Part shown: piece after piece, positions 1-6,583 of the stretch
Layout: each line of letters starts with the position of its first letter
How positions within the stretch are numbered: the first letter of the stretch is position 1
Source: Pseudomonadota bacterium
Lineage (GTDB): Bacteria; Pseudomonadota; Alphaproteobacteria; Rhizobiales; Hyphomicrobiaceae
DNA length: 9,266 nt
Direction of reading: 5' to 3'
NCBI GenBank assembly: GCA_023426855.1
Contig: JAEZBU010000277.1
Location: forward strand, 1-9,266
Made by a program: the position numbers and the translations under genes
The notes under the pieces: generated by a model
What the model was told of the DNA's origin: nothing
Databases searched by the model: none
What the model saw: only the letters and a program-made list of their open reading frames with translations

Positions 1-1032
1 GCCGGCCTCATCGCATTTCCCGCCGTGGCGCGGGCGCAGGATCCCGAGCTGCTGCAGAACCTGCGTGGCGATCCCGGTCCGGTCGTCCTGACCGACGCTC
101 AGATTTCCCAGCGCTTCACTGCCAGTCCCGCGCCGGCGGGGCCGCAAGGAAGCTGGGCGACGCGCGCGTCACTGCCGCTGCCGCGCTCTGAAATGGCCTG
201 GGCGACCTCAACGCGCGACCGCATGCACATCATCGGCGGTTACGCGCAGCAGCTGGTCAACCGTCCGTATCACCACGTCTACGATCCATACGATAACAGC
301 TGGGCGGCGCGCGCGCCGTTGCCATTGGGCGCCAACCACGTCGCGGTAGCCGCCACCAACGACACCGTCTACGCCTTCGGTGGCTTCGTTCAGCAGAACC
401 GGGACCCCCACCGCGAGGCCTTCGCCTACGATATCGACTCCGACAAGTGGACGTCGCTTGCGCCCTTGCCGCGTGCGCGCGGAGCGGCCGGACTGGCCAT
501 CGTCGGTGGTAAGCTACACCTGATCGGTGGCGCACACGGAACAACGGATCGGCGTAGCATTGCCTGGCACGAAGTTTACGATCCGAAGGCGGATACGTGG
601 GAAACGCTGGCCGACATGCCGGGCTTTCCGCTCGACCACAAAGGCGTGGTGGTGGTGGATGACACCATCCATTGCATCGGCGGACGCATCAACACGTTCG
701 CCACCAACGTCGGCCATCATCAGGTGTTCGACACCGTGACAGGGCAATGGAGCACGAAGGCGCCGCTGCCGACGCCGCGCTCGGGACATGGCGCGGTCGT
801 GCTCAACGGCCGCATCTGGTGCATGGGCGGCGAAGAAACCGGCAAGGTATTCGGCCAGCTCGAAAGCTATGATCCGGCGACGAACCGCTGGCAAAGCCAT
901 GCGCCGATGATGACGCCGCGGCATGGCCTCGGCGCTGCCGCGATCGGCGGCAAGATCTATGTCGCGGGCGGTGGCGTCGTTGTCGGCGGCGGCATTCAGT
1001 CTTCGATCCACGAAGCCTTTACGCCGAGCTGA
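1..1032 (+). CDS. Secreted Kelch-repeat beta-propeller protein (5' end outside window)
   Basis: The reading frame is open from base 1. Its first residues (AGLIAFPAVARA, then QD) look like the end of a signal-peptide hydrophobic core with an A-x-A cleavage site, so the true start lies upstream. The GTG at 25 encodes a valine inside that signal and is not a credible start. Six Kelch blades are visible, each with a hydrophobic strand ending in a double glycine, at about 235, 379, 526, 679, 826 and 967, roughly 49 residues apart. The first five are followed by a Y/F-D-P-like turn, a tryptophan and an 'APLP'-like strand. The N-terminal 'SWATRASLPLPRSEM' supplies the strand that closes the sixth blade against the C-terminus. 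Overall this resembles periplasmic six-bladed Kelch proteins such as NanM, but I see no sign of the same activity and the ligand is unknown. The downstream Tat-exported gene follows after 4 bases, so the two are probably co-transcribed. Confidence 0.88.
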   Translation, partial: AGLIAFPAVARAQDPELLQNLRGDPGPVVLTDAQISQRFTASPAPAGPQGSWATRASLPLPRSEMAWATSTRDRMHIIGGYAQQLVNRPYHHVYDPYDNSWAARAPLPLGANHVAVAATNDTVYAFGGFVQQNRDPHREAFAYDIDSDKWTSLAPLPRARGAAGLAIVGGKLHLIGGAHGTTDRRSIAWHEVYDPKADTWETLADMPGFPLDHKGVVVVDDTIHCIGGRINTFATNVGHHQVFDTVTGQWSTKAPLPTPRSGHGAVVLNGRIWCMGGEETGKVFGQLESYDPATNRWQSHAPMMTPRHGLGAAAIGGKIYVAGGGVVVGGGIQSSIHEAFTPS

Positions 1033-1036
1033 TGCC

Positions 1037-1597
1037 ATGATCGATCGGCGGCACATCCTGGCACTGACGGGGGGCGCGGCGATCGTTGGAGTGGCGGGCG
1101 TGTTCGCGTGGCCGCGTCCGGCGTTGGGCTTCGGCCCGGTGACGCTTCGCCAGCCGCGCGCCGTTGCACTTGAACGGCTCGGCCCCGGTTCGCTGGCATC
1201 GGAACTTTGCGGTGGTGTCGATGGCACGCTCTACAGCGTCCGGGATCCAGGCTTCGACACCGAGAACCACGAGGCCATTCCGGTCATGGCGATGTTCGGT
1301 GCCGAAGACGGATCGGTCAGTGAAATCTCAGCGTCGTTGTCGTGGCCCAACGGAGGAATGACGGCGGAGGACTGGTATAAACTCGCCGGTAACCAGGAGG
1401 CCGAGCTGTCGCGGCGTATCGGCTCCGTAGAACGCGCCGCTTCTCGCACCGATGATGATCTGGCTCTCGAAACCGAGACAACCTTCACCCGCGCCGATGC
1501 CATCGTTCAGTTGCGCTCGCGCTGGATGCGCCGCAGCGGCGCAGCATTCTCCCGACTGCATTGGATCGCCGCCGGTCAGAAGTCCGTCATCGTGTGA
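1037..1597 (+). CDS. Small Tat-exported protein of unknown function
   Basis: This 186-residue protein begins MIDRRHILALTGG. The twin arginine followed by H-I-L, then a glycine/alanine/valine-rich hydrophobic stretch to about residue 24 and a PRPALG segment, is typical of a Tat signal peptide. The mature part would therefore act in the periplasm, probably exported folded. The mature region is mixed alpha/beta in character, has a single cysteine (in ASELCGG), and shows no catalytic or cofactor motif that I recognise. The ATG at 1037 was chosen because it places the twin-arginine motif at the N-terminus. Longer in-frame starts would run back into the Kelch gene and bury the signal. The Shine-Dalgarno signal is weak, so translation may be coupled to the Kelch gene, whose stop lies 4 bases upstream. 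Its last 11 bases overlap the convergent phosphodiesterase gene. I do not recognise the family. Confidence 0.75.
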   Translation: MIDRRHILALTGGAAIVGVAGVFAWPRPALGFGPVTLRQPRAVALERLGPGSLASELCGGVDGTLYSVRDPGFDTENHEAIPVMAMFGAEDGSVSEISASLSWPNGGMTAEDWYKLAGNQEAELSRRIGSVERAASRTDDDLALETETTFTRADAIVQLRSRWMRRSGAAFSRLHWIAAGQKSVIV

Positions 1598-2576
1598 GGC
1601 GTTGGCGGACGAGGGGCGCGATATCCTCGACGCGATTGGTCCATATTAAGCCGTCGAAATCTTGCGGAACGCGGGCGAACTGCTCCGGCGTATCGATCCC
1701 GGCGACGCCTGGGTCGCCGCGATGAAACGGCCCAACCAGAATGACTCTGCTGCCAGCCGCCTTCATGCGCTCAGTGAACAGGTGCGGCCAGCCCCACACG
1801 AACGGCGCCAGGTTCAGCGGCACCATGACGATCGTGTCACGGCAGGCGGCAGGCACGTGACCCGACCAGCCAAGACCGAGATAGCCGAGCAGACAGTCCT
1901 TCAGTCCGCTTCGCGTCCAGGCCCGAAGCGCCGGGACAGCTGATTTTGCGGCCAGTGTCGGCTCGCCGCCGCCGTAGACGCCCCAGATTGCGGTACGCCC
2001 GCGCGGGTTGTCGTTCAGCAGCGCAGCCAGCATGTCACCTTCACGCGCCTCGCGGCTTTTGAAATTGACCAGAAGCCGGCGATCGGGAAAGGCAGTCAGG
2101 ACTTCGCGCAACTCCGGCATGGCGCCGACGCCTTTGCCGCGAAACGGATAGGTCTGGCCGTCAGTGGTGTAGCCGTGCCCGATATCGAGCGACTTGAGAT
2201 ACACTAGGTCGTGATCGCGGGTGCGTCCGCTGCCGTTGGTACGACAGTCCAGGGTCCAATCGTGGAATACGGCGAAATGGCCGTCTGTGGTCGGGTGGAC
2301 GTCGAGTTCCACGATATCCGCACCGGCGTCGAAGGCGGCGCGCATCGACGCAATCGTGTTCTCAATATAGCCATGCCGCGGCGTATCCATGCGCGTCGCG
2401 GTGCAGGTTTCACTGTCGAGGTCGTCACGCCCAAAGGTCTGGTGGATGCCGCGATGGGCGATCACCTCCGTGCGCGCTTCAGGCGATGGGGATACGCGCC
2501 AGCTTGCGTTGCCGACGTAGACGGTTGCTGCCGCCGCGCACAACATGCCGATTGCAATCCGTAGCTTGCGGCCCAT
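1587..2576 (-). CDS. Exported glycerophosphodiester phosphodiesterase (GDPD) family protein
   Basis: The 329-residue protein starts with a basic MGRKLR and a hydrophobic segment to about residue 22, so it is secreted or membrane-anchored. The GDPD TIM-barrel landmarks are present in order: HRG at 41-43 (catalytic His and Arg region), ENT at 72-74, E90-L-D92 (metal ligands) and H105-D106. Family members hydrolyse glycerophosphodiesters to glycerol 3-phosphate and an alcohol; the precise substrate cannot be read here. Two departures are visible. About 30 residues, including Cys58, are inserted between HRG and ENT. The usual 'E-x-K' strand, whose Glu is a third metal ligand in GlpQ and UgpQ, reads N171-F-K173. 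Cys58 and Cys111 could form a disulfide in the periplasm (inference). The ATG start is preceded by a G-run that may serve as ribosome binding site. It lies downstream of icd on the same strand but beyond an apparent terminator, and overlaps the convergent Tat-protein gene by 11 bases. Confidence 0.86.
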   Translation of the reverse strand: MGRKLRIAIGMLCAAAATVYVGNASWRVSPSPEARTEVIAHRGIHQTFGRDDLDSETCTATRMDTPRHGYIENTIASMRAAFDAGADIVELDVHPTTDGHFAVFHDWTLDCRTNGSGRTRDHDLVYLKSLDIGHGYTTDGQTYPFRGKGVGAMPELREVLTAFPDRRLLVNFKSREAREGDMLAALLNDNPRGRTAIWGVYGGGEPTLAAKSAVPALRAWTRSGLKDCLLGYLGLGWSGHVPAACRDTIVMVPLNLAPFVWGWPHLFTERMKAAGSRVILVGPFHRGDPGVAGIDTPEQFARVPQDFDGLIWTNRVEDIAPLVRQRLTR

Positions 2577-2611
2577 CCGTGCCCCCGTTTCGGACAGGCA
2601 GACAGCAACGG

Positions 2612-2641
2612 AAAAGGGCAGCGCGATGACGCACTGCCCTT
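2612..2641 (-). terminator. Rho-independent-like terminator of icd
   Basis: Just downstream of the icd stop, an 8-base arm AAGGGCAG (2614-2621) pairs exactly with CTGCCCTT (2634-2641). The stem continues through one position that is G-U when read on the minus strand (C/A mismatch on plus) and three G-C pairs, to a four-base loop at 2626-2629. On the minus strand it ends in TTTT then CC, so the U-tract is short. The better pairing on the minus strand and its place 28 bases after icd both argue that it serves icd. The short U-tract leaves room for read-through into the phosphodiesterase gene. Confidence 0.65.
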
Positions 2642-2669
2642 GGAAAACGACTTGGCGGAAGGTTAGAGC

Positions 2670-3884
2670 TTAGGCGCCCATGGCCTTCTTCAGGTTCTCA
2701 TCAACCTTGTCGAGGAAGCCGGTGGTGGACAGCCACTTCTGGTCCGCGCCGACCAGCAGCGCCAGATCCTTGGTCATGTAGCCGGACTCGACCGTGTCGA
2801 TGCAGACCTTCTCCAAGGTGTCGGCGAACTTGGCCAGCTCGGGGTTATTGTCGAGCTTGGCGCGATGCGCGAGGCCGCGGGTCCAGGCGAAGATCGACGC
2901 GATGGAGTTGGTCGACGTCTCCTTGCCCTTCTGGTGCTCGCGGTAGTGACGCGTCACGGTGCCGTGGGCAGCTTCAGCCTCGACGGTCTTGCCATCCGGC
3001 GTCATCAGCACGCTGGTCATCAGGCCAAGCGAGCCGAAGCCCTGGGCAACGGTATCGGACTGCACGTCGCCGTCGTAGTTCTTGCAAGCCCAGACATAGC
3101 CACCGGCCCACTTCATGGCGGACGCCACCATGTCGTCGATCAGGCGGTGTTCGTAGGTCAGGCCGCGCTTCTCGAACTCAGCCTTGAACTCGTTGTCGTA
3201 GATCTCCTGGAACAGCTCCATGAAGCGGCCGTCGTACTGCTTCAGGATGGTGTTCTTGGTCGAGAGGTAGACCGGATAGTTGCGGTTCAGGCCGTAGTTC
3301 ATCGACGCGCGCGCAAACTCGCGGATGCTGTCGTCGAGATTGTACATCGCCATCGCGACGCCGCCGCCGGGCGCCTTGAACACTTCCTTCTCGATGACGC
3401 TGCCGTCTTCACCGACGAACTTAATCGACAGGGAGCCCTTGGTCGGAAACTTGAAATCGGTGGCGCGGTACTGGTCGCCGAACGCGTGGCGGCCAATGAT
3501 GATCGGCTTGGTCCAGCCCGGCACGAGGCGCGGCACGTTCTTGCAGATGATCGGCTCGCGGAAGATCACGCCGCCGAGGATGTTGCGGATGGTGCCGTTC
3601 GGCGAGCGCCACATCTCCTTCAGGCCGAATTCCGTCACGCGGCCTTCGTCCGGGGTGATGGTGGCGCACTTGACGCCGACGCCGTGCTTCTTGATCGCGT
3701 TGGCCGCGTCGACCGTGACCTGGTCGTTGGTCTTGTCGCGATGCTCGACACCGAGATCGTAGTACTCGAGGTTCACGTCGAGATAGGGATGGATCAGCTT
3801 GTCCTTGATGAGCTGCCAGATGATGCGGGTCATCTCGTCGCCATCGAGTTCGACGACTGTTCCGGTCACTTTGATCTTCTGCAT
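2670..3884 (-). CDS. icd: NADP-dependent isocitrate dehydrogenase
   Basis: This 404-residue enzyme converts isocitrate to 2-oxoglutarate and CO2 with formation of NADPH, in the cytoplasmic TCA cycle. It belongs to the homodimeric, eukaryote-like class found in many alphaproteobacteria, not the E. coli type. Residues equivalent to the known active site are all visible: Thr77, Ser94, Asn96, Arg100, Arg109, Arg132 and Tyr139; Lys210; metal-binding Asp250, Asp273 and Asp277. The NADP site is the 'AAHGTVTRHYR' segment with His307, Arg312 and His313, supporting NADP preference. I chose the ATG at 3884 (protein starts MQKIKVTG), because it gives the family's usual length and has GGTGAG seven bases upstream. 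An upstream TTG at 3899 would add five residues across that ribosome binding site. The gene has a candidate promoter and a terminator of its own, so it is probably monocistronic, though its upstream neighbour lies on the same strand. Confidence 0.97.
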   Translation of the reverse strand: MQKIKVTGTVVELDGDEMTRIIWQLIKDKLIHPYLDVNLEYYDLGVEHRDKTNDQVTVDAANAIKKHGVGVKCATITPDEGRVTEFGLKEMWRSPNGTIRNILGGVIFREPIICKNVPRLVPGWTKPIIIGRHAFGDQYRATDFKFPTKGSLSIKFVGEDGSVIEKEVFKAPGGGVAMAMYNLDDSIREFARASMNYGLNRNYPVYLSTKNTILKQYDGRFMELFQEIYDNEFKAEFEKRGLTYEHRLIDDMVASAMKWAGGYVWACKNYDGDVQSDTVAQGFGSLGLMTSVLMTPDGKTVEAEAAHGTVTRHYREHQKGKETSTNSIASIFAWTRGLAHRAKLDNNPELAKFADTLEKVCIDTVESGYMTKDLALLVGADQKWLSTTGFLDKVDENLKKAMGA

Positions 3885-3961
3885 GTCGTGTCTCACCAAC
3901 GCGCGGGCTTGAGGAAAGGGAGTGGCGCGCTCTTGTCTCGCAAGTGCACACCGGCAACGGG

Positions 3962-3990
3962 GTGATAGACGGATTGCGCCGTCAAGCCAA
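3962..3990 (-). promoter_or_regulatory. Candidate sigma-70-type promoter for icd
   Basis: Read on the minus strand, TTGGCT (3990-3985) is followed after exactly 17 bases by TATCAC (3967-3962). This would start transcription near 3955 and leave a leader of about 70 bases before the icd ATG. The spacing is ideal, but both boxes match the consensus only partly. A stronger-looking TTGACG overlaps the first box but has no partner at proper spacing. This is a sequence-only guess. Confidence 0.3.
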
Positions 3991-4002
3991 GTGCGGCAGC
4001 CC

Positions 4003-4035
4003 AGAAAACCGAGGGCGGCGGCCGAGAAAACCGAG
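4003..4035. repeat. Pair of 11-base direct repeats with 22-base period
   Basis: AGAAAACCGAG occurs at 4003-4013 and again, unchanged, at 4025-4035. The start-to-start distance is exactly 22 bases, about two turns of the helix, so both copies present the same DNA face. The pair lies just upstream of the candidate icd promoter, in the 228-base gap between icd and the FAD oxidoreductase gene. It could be a paired protein-binding site or phased A-tract DNA. The rest of this gap holds no gene that I can support. Confidence 0.5.
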
Positions 4036-4112
4036 TGCGAGGCCCCAGGAAAGCGCTTGCGGCCCTCCGGGTCAGGGCGGGCAGCCAGCCGCTCAACCGC
4101 TGCGCCCGCCGG

Positions 4113-5558
4113 TCACAGCACCTTGCCTGGGTTGAGAATGCCGTTCGGATCGAAGGCCGCCTTGATGCCACGCATGAGATCCATCTCGACCGCGCTTTTG
4201 TACTTTGGCAGCGAAGCGCGTTTCATGCGGCCAATACCGTGCTCGGCCGAAATCGATCCATCCATCTCAGCAACAAGGGCATGAATGGCGTTGGACATCG
4301 GCTCCCAGAACTTCAGGAACGCGCTGTTGTCCATCGTGAGAGGCTGGCAGATGTTGTAGTGCACGTTGCCGTCGCCAAAATGGCCGAGCTGGATCGGCCG
4401 CGCGCCGGGGCAGATCTTTTCCACGATCGCATCGGCGCGGGCAATGAACTCCGAAATGCGGGCGATCGGCACCGAAACATCGTGCTTGATGTTGTTGCCC
4501 TCGCGGCGCTGAGCGTCGGATACGCCTTCACGCAACAGCCACAGTTCCTTGGCCTGCGTCAGTGAGTTGGCCAGAACGGCGTCGACCAGCAAGCCGTTTT
4601 CCGCAGCATCGCCGAGAATACTCTCCATTTCGGCTGCCGCGCGCCCATCCGGCCGCGAACCGGAGATTTCCATCAGCACGTACCACGGATGCGACTGGCT
4701 GAACGGATCGCGCGCACCCGGGATGTGCCGGAGGACGAAATCGACCAGGATGCGCGGGATGAACTCGAATGCCGTGACCGCACGTCCGGCCGCGTCTTGG
4801 GACATGCTGAACAGGTCCAGCGCATGGCTGATTTCGTTCAGCGCCACCAGCGCCGTGGCGCTTTCGGCAGGGCGAGGGAACAGCTTGAGCACGGCCGCCG
4901 TGATCACACCGAGCGTGCCTTCCGAACCGACAAGCAAATCCTTGAGGTCGTAACCTGTGTTGTCCTTCTTGAGCGCCTTGAGGCCGGGAAGGATACGGCC
5001 GTCGGCCATCACCGCCTCGACGCCGAGAACGAGCTGGCGCGTATTGCCGTAGGCCAGTACGCCGACGCCGCCAGCGTTGGTGCCGAGATTGCCGCCGATG
5101 CGACAGCTCCCCTCGGACGGCAGGCTGAGCGGCAACAGGAGCCCAGCGCGGTCCGCCGCATCCTGGCACTCGGCCAGCGTCATGCCCGCCTCCACAACCA
5201 TGCTATAGCCCGGCGCATCGACCGAACGCAGCTTGTTCAGCCGCGTCACCGACAGCACGATCTCGGTACCGCTTTCAGAAGGGGTCTGCCCGCCGACCAG
5301 ACCGGTGTTGCCGGCCTGCGGCACCACGCCGATGCGTGCCTCGTTGCAGAACGCCAGGATTTGCGACACGTCCTCGACAGAGCCGGGGCGCAGGACCAGC
5401 GGACTGCGGCCCGGGTATAGATCGCGCATTTCGCGCAAATACGGGAGTTGTTGATCAGGATCGGTGAGAGCGTGCGCGGGTCCGACGATCTCAGTCAGGC
5501 GTGCAATCTGGTCGGGCGTCGGCGCGGCCAGGGCAGGGGACCGGAAGTGCTGCGTCAT
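4113..5558 (-). CDS. FAD-linked D-2-hydroxyacid dehydrogenase, D-2-hydroxyglutarate/D-lactate type
   Basis: The 481-residue protein is a flavoprotein of the vanillyl-alcohol-oxidase fold with the C-terminal FAD oxidase domain. FAD-binding segments are PQAGNTGLVGGQTP (80-93), GGNLGTNAGG (155-164) and GSEGTLGVIT (211-220). The C-terminal catalytic set is GHFGDGNVHYN (392-402, with His393, His400 and Asn402) and SAEHGIG (437-443, with Glu439 and His440). Arg343 and Lys358 keep the 15-residue spacing of substrate-binding Arg386 and Lys401 of human D-2-hydroxyglutarate dehydrogenase. Such enzymes oxidise D-2-hydroxyglutarate, D-lactate or related D-2-hydroxyacids to 2-oxoacids and pass electrons to an electron-transfer flavoprotein or quinone. 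Proximity to icd favours D-2-hydroxyglutarate, but the substrate is inferred. The ATG at 5558 (MTQHF) fits the family length. A TTG at 5639 or ATG at 5588 would add atypical N-termini without a ribosome binding site. It is transcribed divergently from pgsA. Confidence 0.9.
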   Translation of the reverse strand: MTQHFRSPALAAPTPDQIARLTEIVGPAHALTDPDQQLPYLREMRDLYPGRSPLVLRPGSVEDVSQILAFCNEARIGVVPQAGNTGLVGGQTPSESGTEIVLSVTRLNKLRSVDAPGYSMVVEAGMTLAECQDAADRAGLLLPLSLPSEGSCRIGGNLGTNAGGVGVLAYGNTRQLVLGVEAVMADGRILPGLKALKKDNTGYDLKDLLVGSEGTLGVITAAVLKLFPRPAESATALVALNEISHALDLFSMSQDAAGRAVTAFEFIPRILVDFVLRHIPGARDPFSQSHPWYVLMEISGSRPDGRAAAEMESILGDAAENGLLVDAVLANSLTQAKELWLLREGVSDAQRREGNNIKHDVSVPIARISEFIARADAIVEKICPGARPIQLGHFGDGNVHYNICQPLTMDNSAFLKFWEPMSNAIHALVAEMDGSISAEHGIGRMKRASLPKYKSAVEMDLMRGIKAAFDPNGILNPGKVL

Positions 5559-5712
5559 ATCTACCAATTCGGCTGAGGTGCGGGCCATCCGACAGGCCCG
5601 ATGCACCAGGGTATCACAATACTGTGGCTGCGCCAGCAAGCGCGGCGTGTGCTAAATCGCATAGCTGCTGAACCATTGACCTTTCCACCGATCCGGTGCC
5701 ATCTCGCAACCC

Positions 5713-6300
5713 ATGGTCGACACCGCTTCTAAACCCCTTGTCCTGAGCCTGCCCAACGTCCTGACGTATGGGCGCATTCTGGCCGTGCCCGGGGTGGTCG
5801 CGTGCCTTTACTTCCTGACCGGCGATACGGCCCGCTGGGCGGCGCTGACCTTGTACGTTGCGGCCTGCATCACCGATTGGCTGGACGGCTACCTGGCGCG
5901 GGCCTGGCAACAGCAGTCGACAATCGGCCGCATGCTCGATCCGATCGCCGACAAACTGCTGGTCGCAGCGACGCTGCTGGTGCTGACGCATTTCAACACC
6001 ATATCGGGCATCCACGTCTGGGCGGCACTGATCATCCTGTGCCGGGAAATCCTGGTCTCCGGATTGCGCGAGTTTCTGGCCGAGCTCAACGTCAAGATCC
6101 ACGTGACCCAGCTCGCCAAATGGAAGACGTCACTGCAGATGATCGCGCTCGGGGTCTTGCTGGTGGGGCCGGCCGGTGAGAAGGTCATCCCGGGTGTGAT
6201 GTCGGCTGGTCTGGCGCTGCTATGGATGGCCGCCCTGCTGACGTTGTGGACCGGCTACGATTACCTTCGAGCCGCAATCCGCCACGCGATCGATAACTGA
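5713..6300 (+). CDS. pgsA: CDP-diacylglycerol--glycerol-3-phosphate 3-phosphatidyltransferase
   Basis: This 195-residue integral membrane enzyme makes phosphatidylglycerol phosphate from CDP-diacylglycerol and glycerol 3-phosphate, the committed step to phosphatidylglycerol and cardiolipin. The complete CDP-alcohol phosphatidyltransferase signature is present: Asp55, Asp58-Gly59, Ala62-Arg63, Gly72, Asp76 and Asp80. The N-terminal 'SLPNVLTYGRIL' is characteristic of PgsA. About five or six hydrophobic segments follow, near residues 21-36, 43-55, 81-93, 101-117, 141-153 and 161-180. The ATG at 5713 has only a poor Shine-Dalgarno signal and I could not find a convincing promoter. It heads the run pgsA-moaD-moaE, with 21 bases before moaD. 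In many alphaproteobacteria uvrC lies just upstream of pgsA; here the upstream gene is the divergent FAD oxidoreductase. Confidence 0.96.
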   Translation: MVDTASKPLVLSLPNVLTYGRILAVPGVVACLYFLTGDTARWAALTLYVAACITDWLDGYLARAWQQQSTIGRMLDPIADKLLVAATLLVLTHFNTISGIHVWAALIILCREILVSGLREFLAELNVKIHVTQLAKWKTSLQMIALGVLLVGPAGEKVIPGVMSAGLALLWMAALLTLWTGYDYLRAAIRHAIDN

Positions 6301-6321
6301 CGTGCCGGAAGCGAGGCGCGC

Positions 6322-6579
6322 ATGACGGTCAAGCTGCTGTATTTTGCCTGGGTGCGCGAGAAGGTCGGCCGCGTCGAAGAGACCGTCGAGCTGCCGGCAA
6401 ACATCGCCACAGTGGCTGATGTCATGACCTGGCTGAAGACGCGCGGGCCGGAATTCGCCTCCGCGTTCGAGCGGGCCGAGGTCATCCGTATCGCCATCAA
6501 TCAGCAACACGTCAAAGCCAGCGCCTCTGTCGAGGGCGCGCGCGAGATCGCATTCTTCCCGCCGGTCACCGGAGGCTGA
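6322..6579 (+). CDS. moaD: Molybdopterin synthase sulfur-carrier subunit
   Basis: An 85-residue ubiquitin-fold protein ending in FFPPVTGG. The terminal Gly-Gly becomes a thiocarboxylate that donates sulfur to the precursor cPMP inside the MoaD-MoaE complex. The N-terminal 'MTVKLLYFAWVREKVG' and the length match MoaD. The start is preceded by a GAGG about 7 bases upstream. It lies between pgsA (21-base gap) and moaE (4-base gap), so it is almost certainly co-translated with its partner subunit. Confidence 0.95.
   Translation: MTVKLLYFAWVREKVGRVEETVELPANIATVADVMTWLKTRGPEFASAFERAEVIRIAINQQHVKASASVEGAREIAFFPPVTGG
6571..6575 (+). promoter_or_regulatory. Ribosome binding site of moaE, embedded in the moaD Gly-Gly codons
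   Basis: GGAGG sits 8 bases before the GTG start of moaE and decides that start. The same bases form most of the GGA-GGC codons of the essential C-terminal Gly-Gly of MoaD, so the site is constrained both as protein code and as translation signal. Confidence 0.75.
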
Positions 6580-6583
6580 AGCC

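Noticed and set aside
644..660. Short GTG-repeat run in the Kelch gene
   Set aside because: It encodes a plain Val-Val-Val-Val-Asp strand in a Kelch blade; a few repeated codons do not indicate a repeat element.
514..1227. 237-codon open frame on the minus strand across the Kelch gene
   Set aside because: It is an antisense shadow of the Kelch repeats and the start of the Tat-protein gene, rich in Ala, Arg and His with no motif.
3885..3899. TTG start for icd five codons upstream
   Set aside because: It would cover the GGTGAG ribosome binding site of the ATG at 3884, and family members begin at the equivalent of that ATG.
2865..3965. 366-codon open frame on the plus strand opposite icd
   Set aside because: It lies antisense to a complete, highly conserved icd gene. 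Its low-complexity Ala/Val/Asp/Leu/Arg composition is what the complement of GC-rich coding DNA gives. No domain is recognisable.
4076..4110. GC-rich inverted repeat (GGCGGGC/GCCCGCC) after the FAD oxidoreductase gene, possible terminator
   Set aside because: Seven-base stem with a 21-base loop and no U-tract on either strand; such repeats are expected by chance at this GC content.
4689..5420. 243-codon open frame on the plus strand inside the FAD oxidoreductase gene
   Set aside because: Antisense to well-conserved FAD-binding code; Arg/Ala/His-rich composition and no domain.
5676..5704. TTGACC with a 17-base spacer as a pgsA promoter
   Set aside because: The first box is good, but the base positions expected for the -10 box read CCATCT, which hardly matches the consensus.
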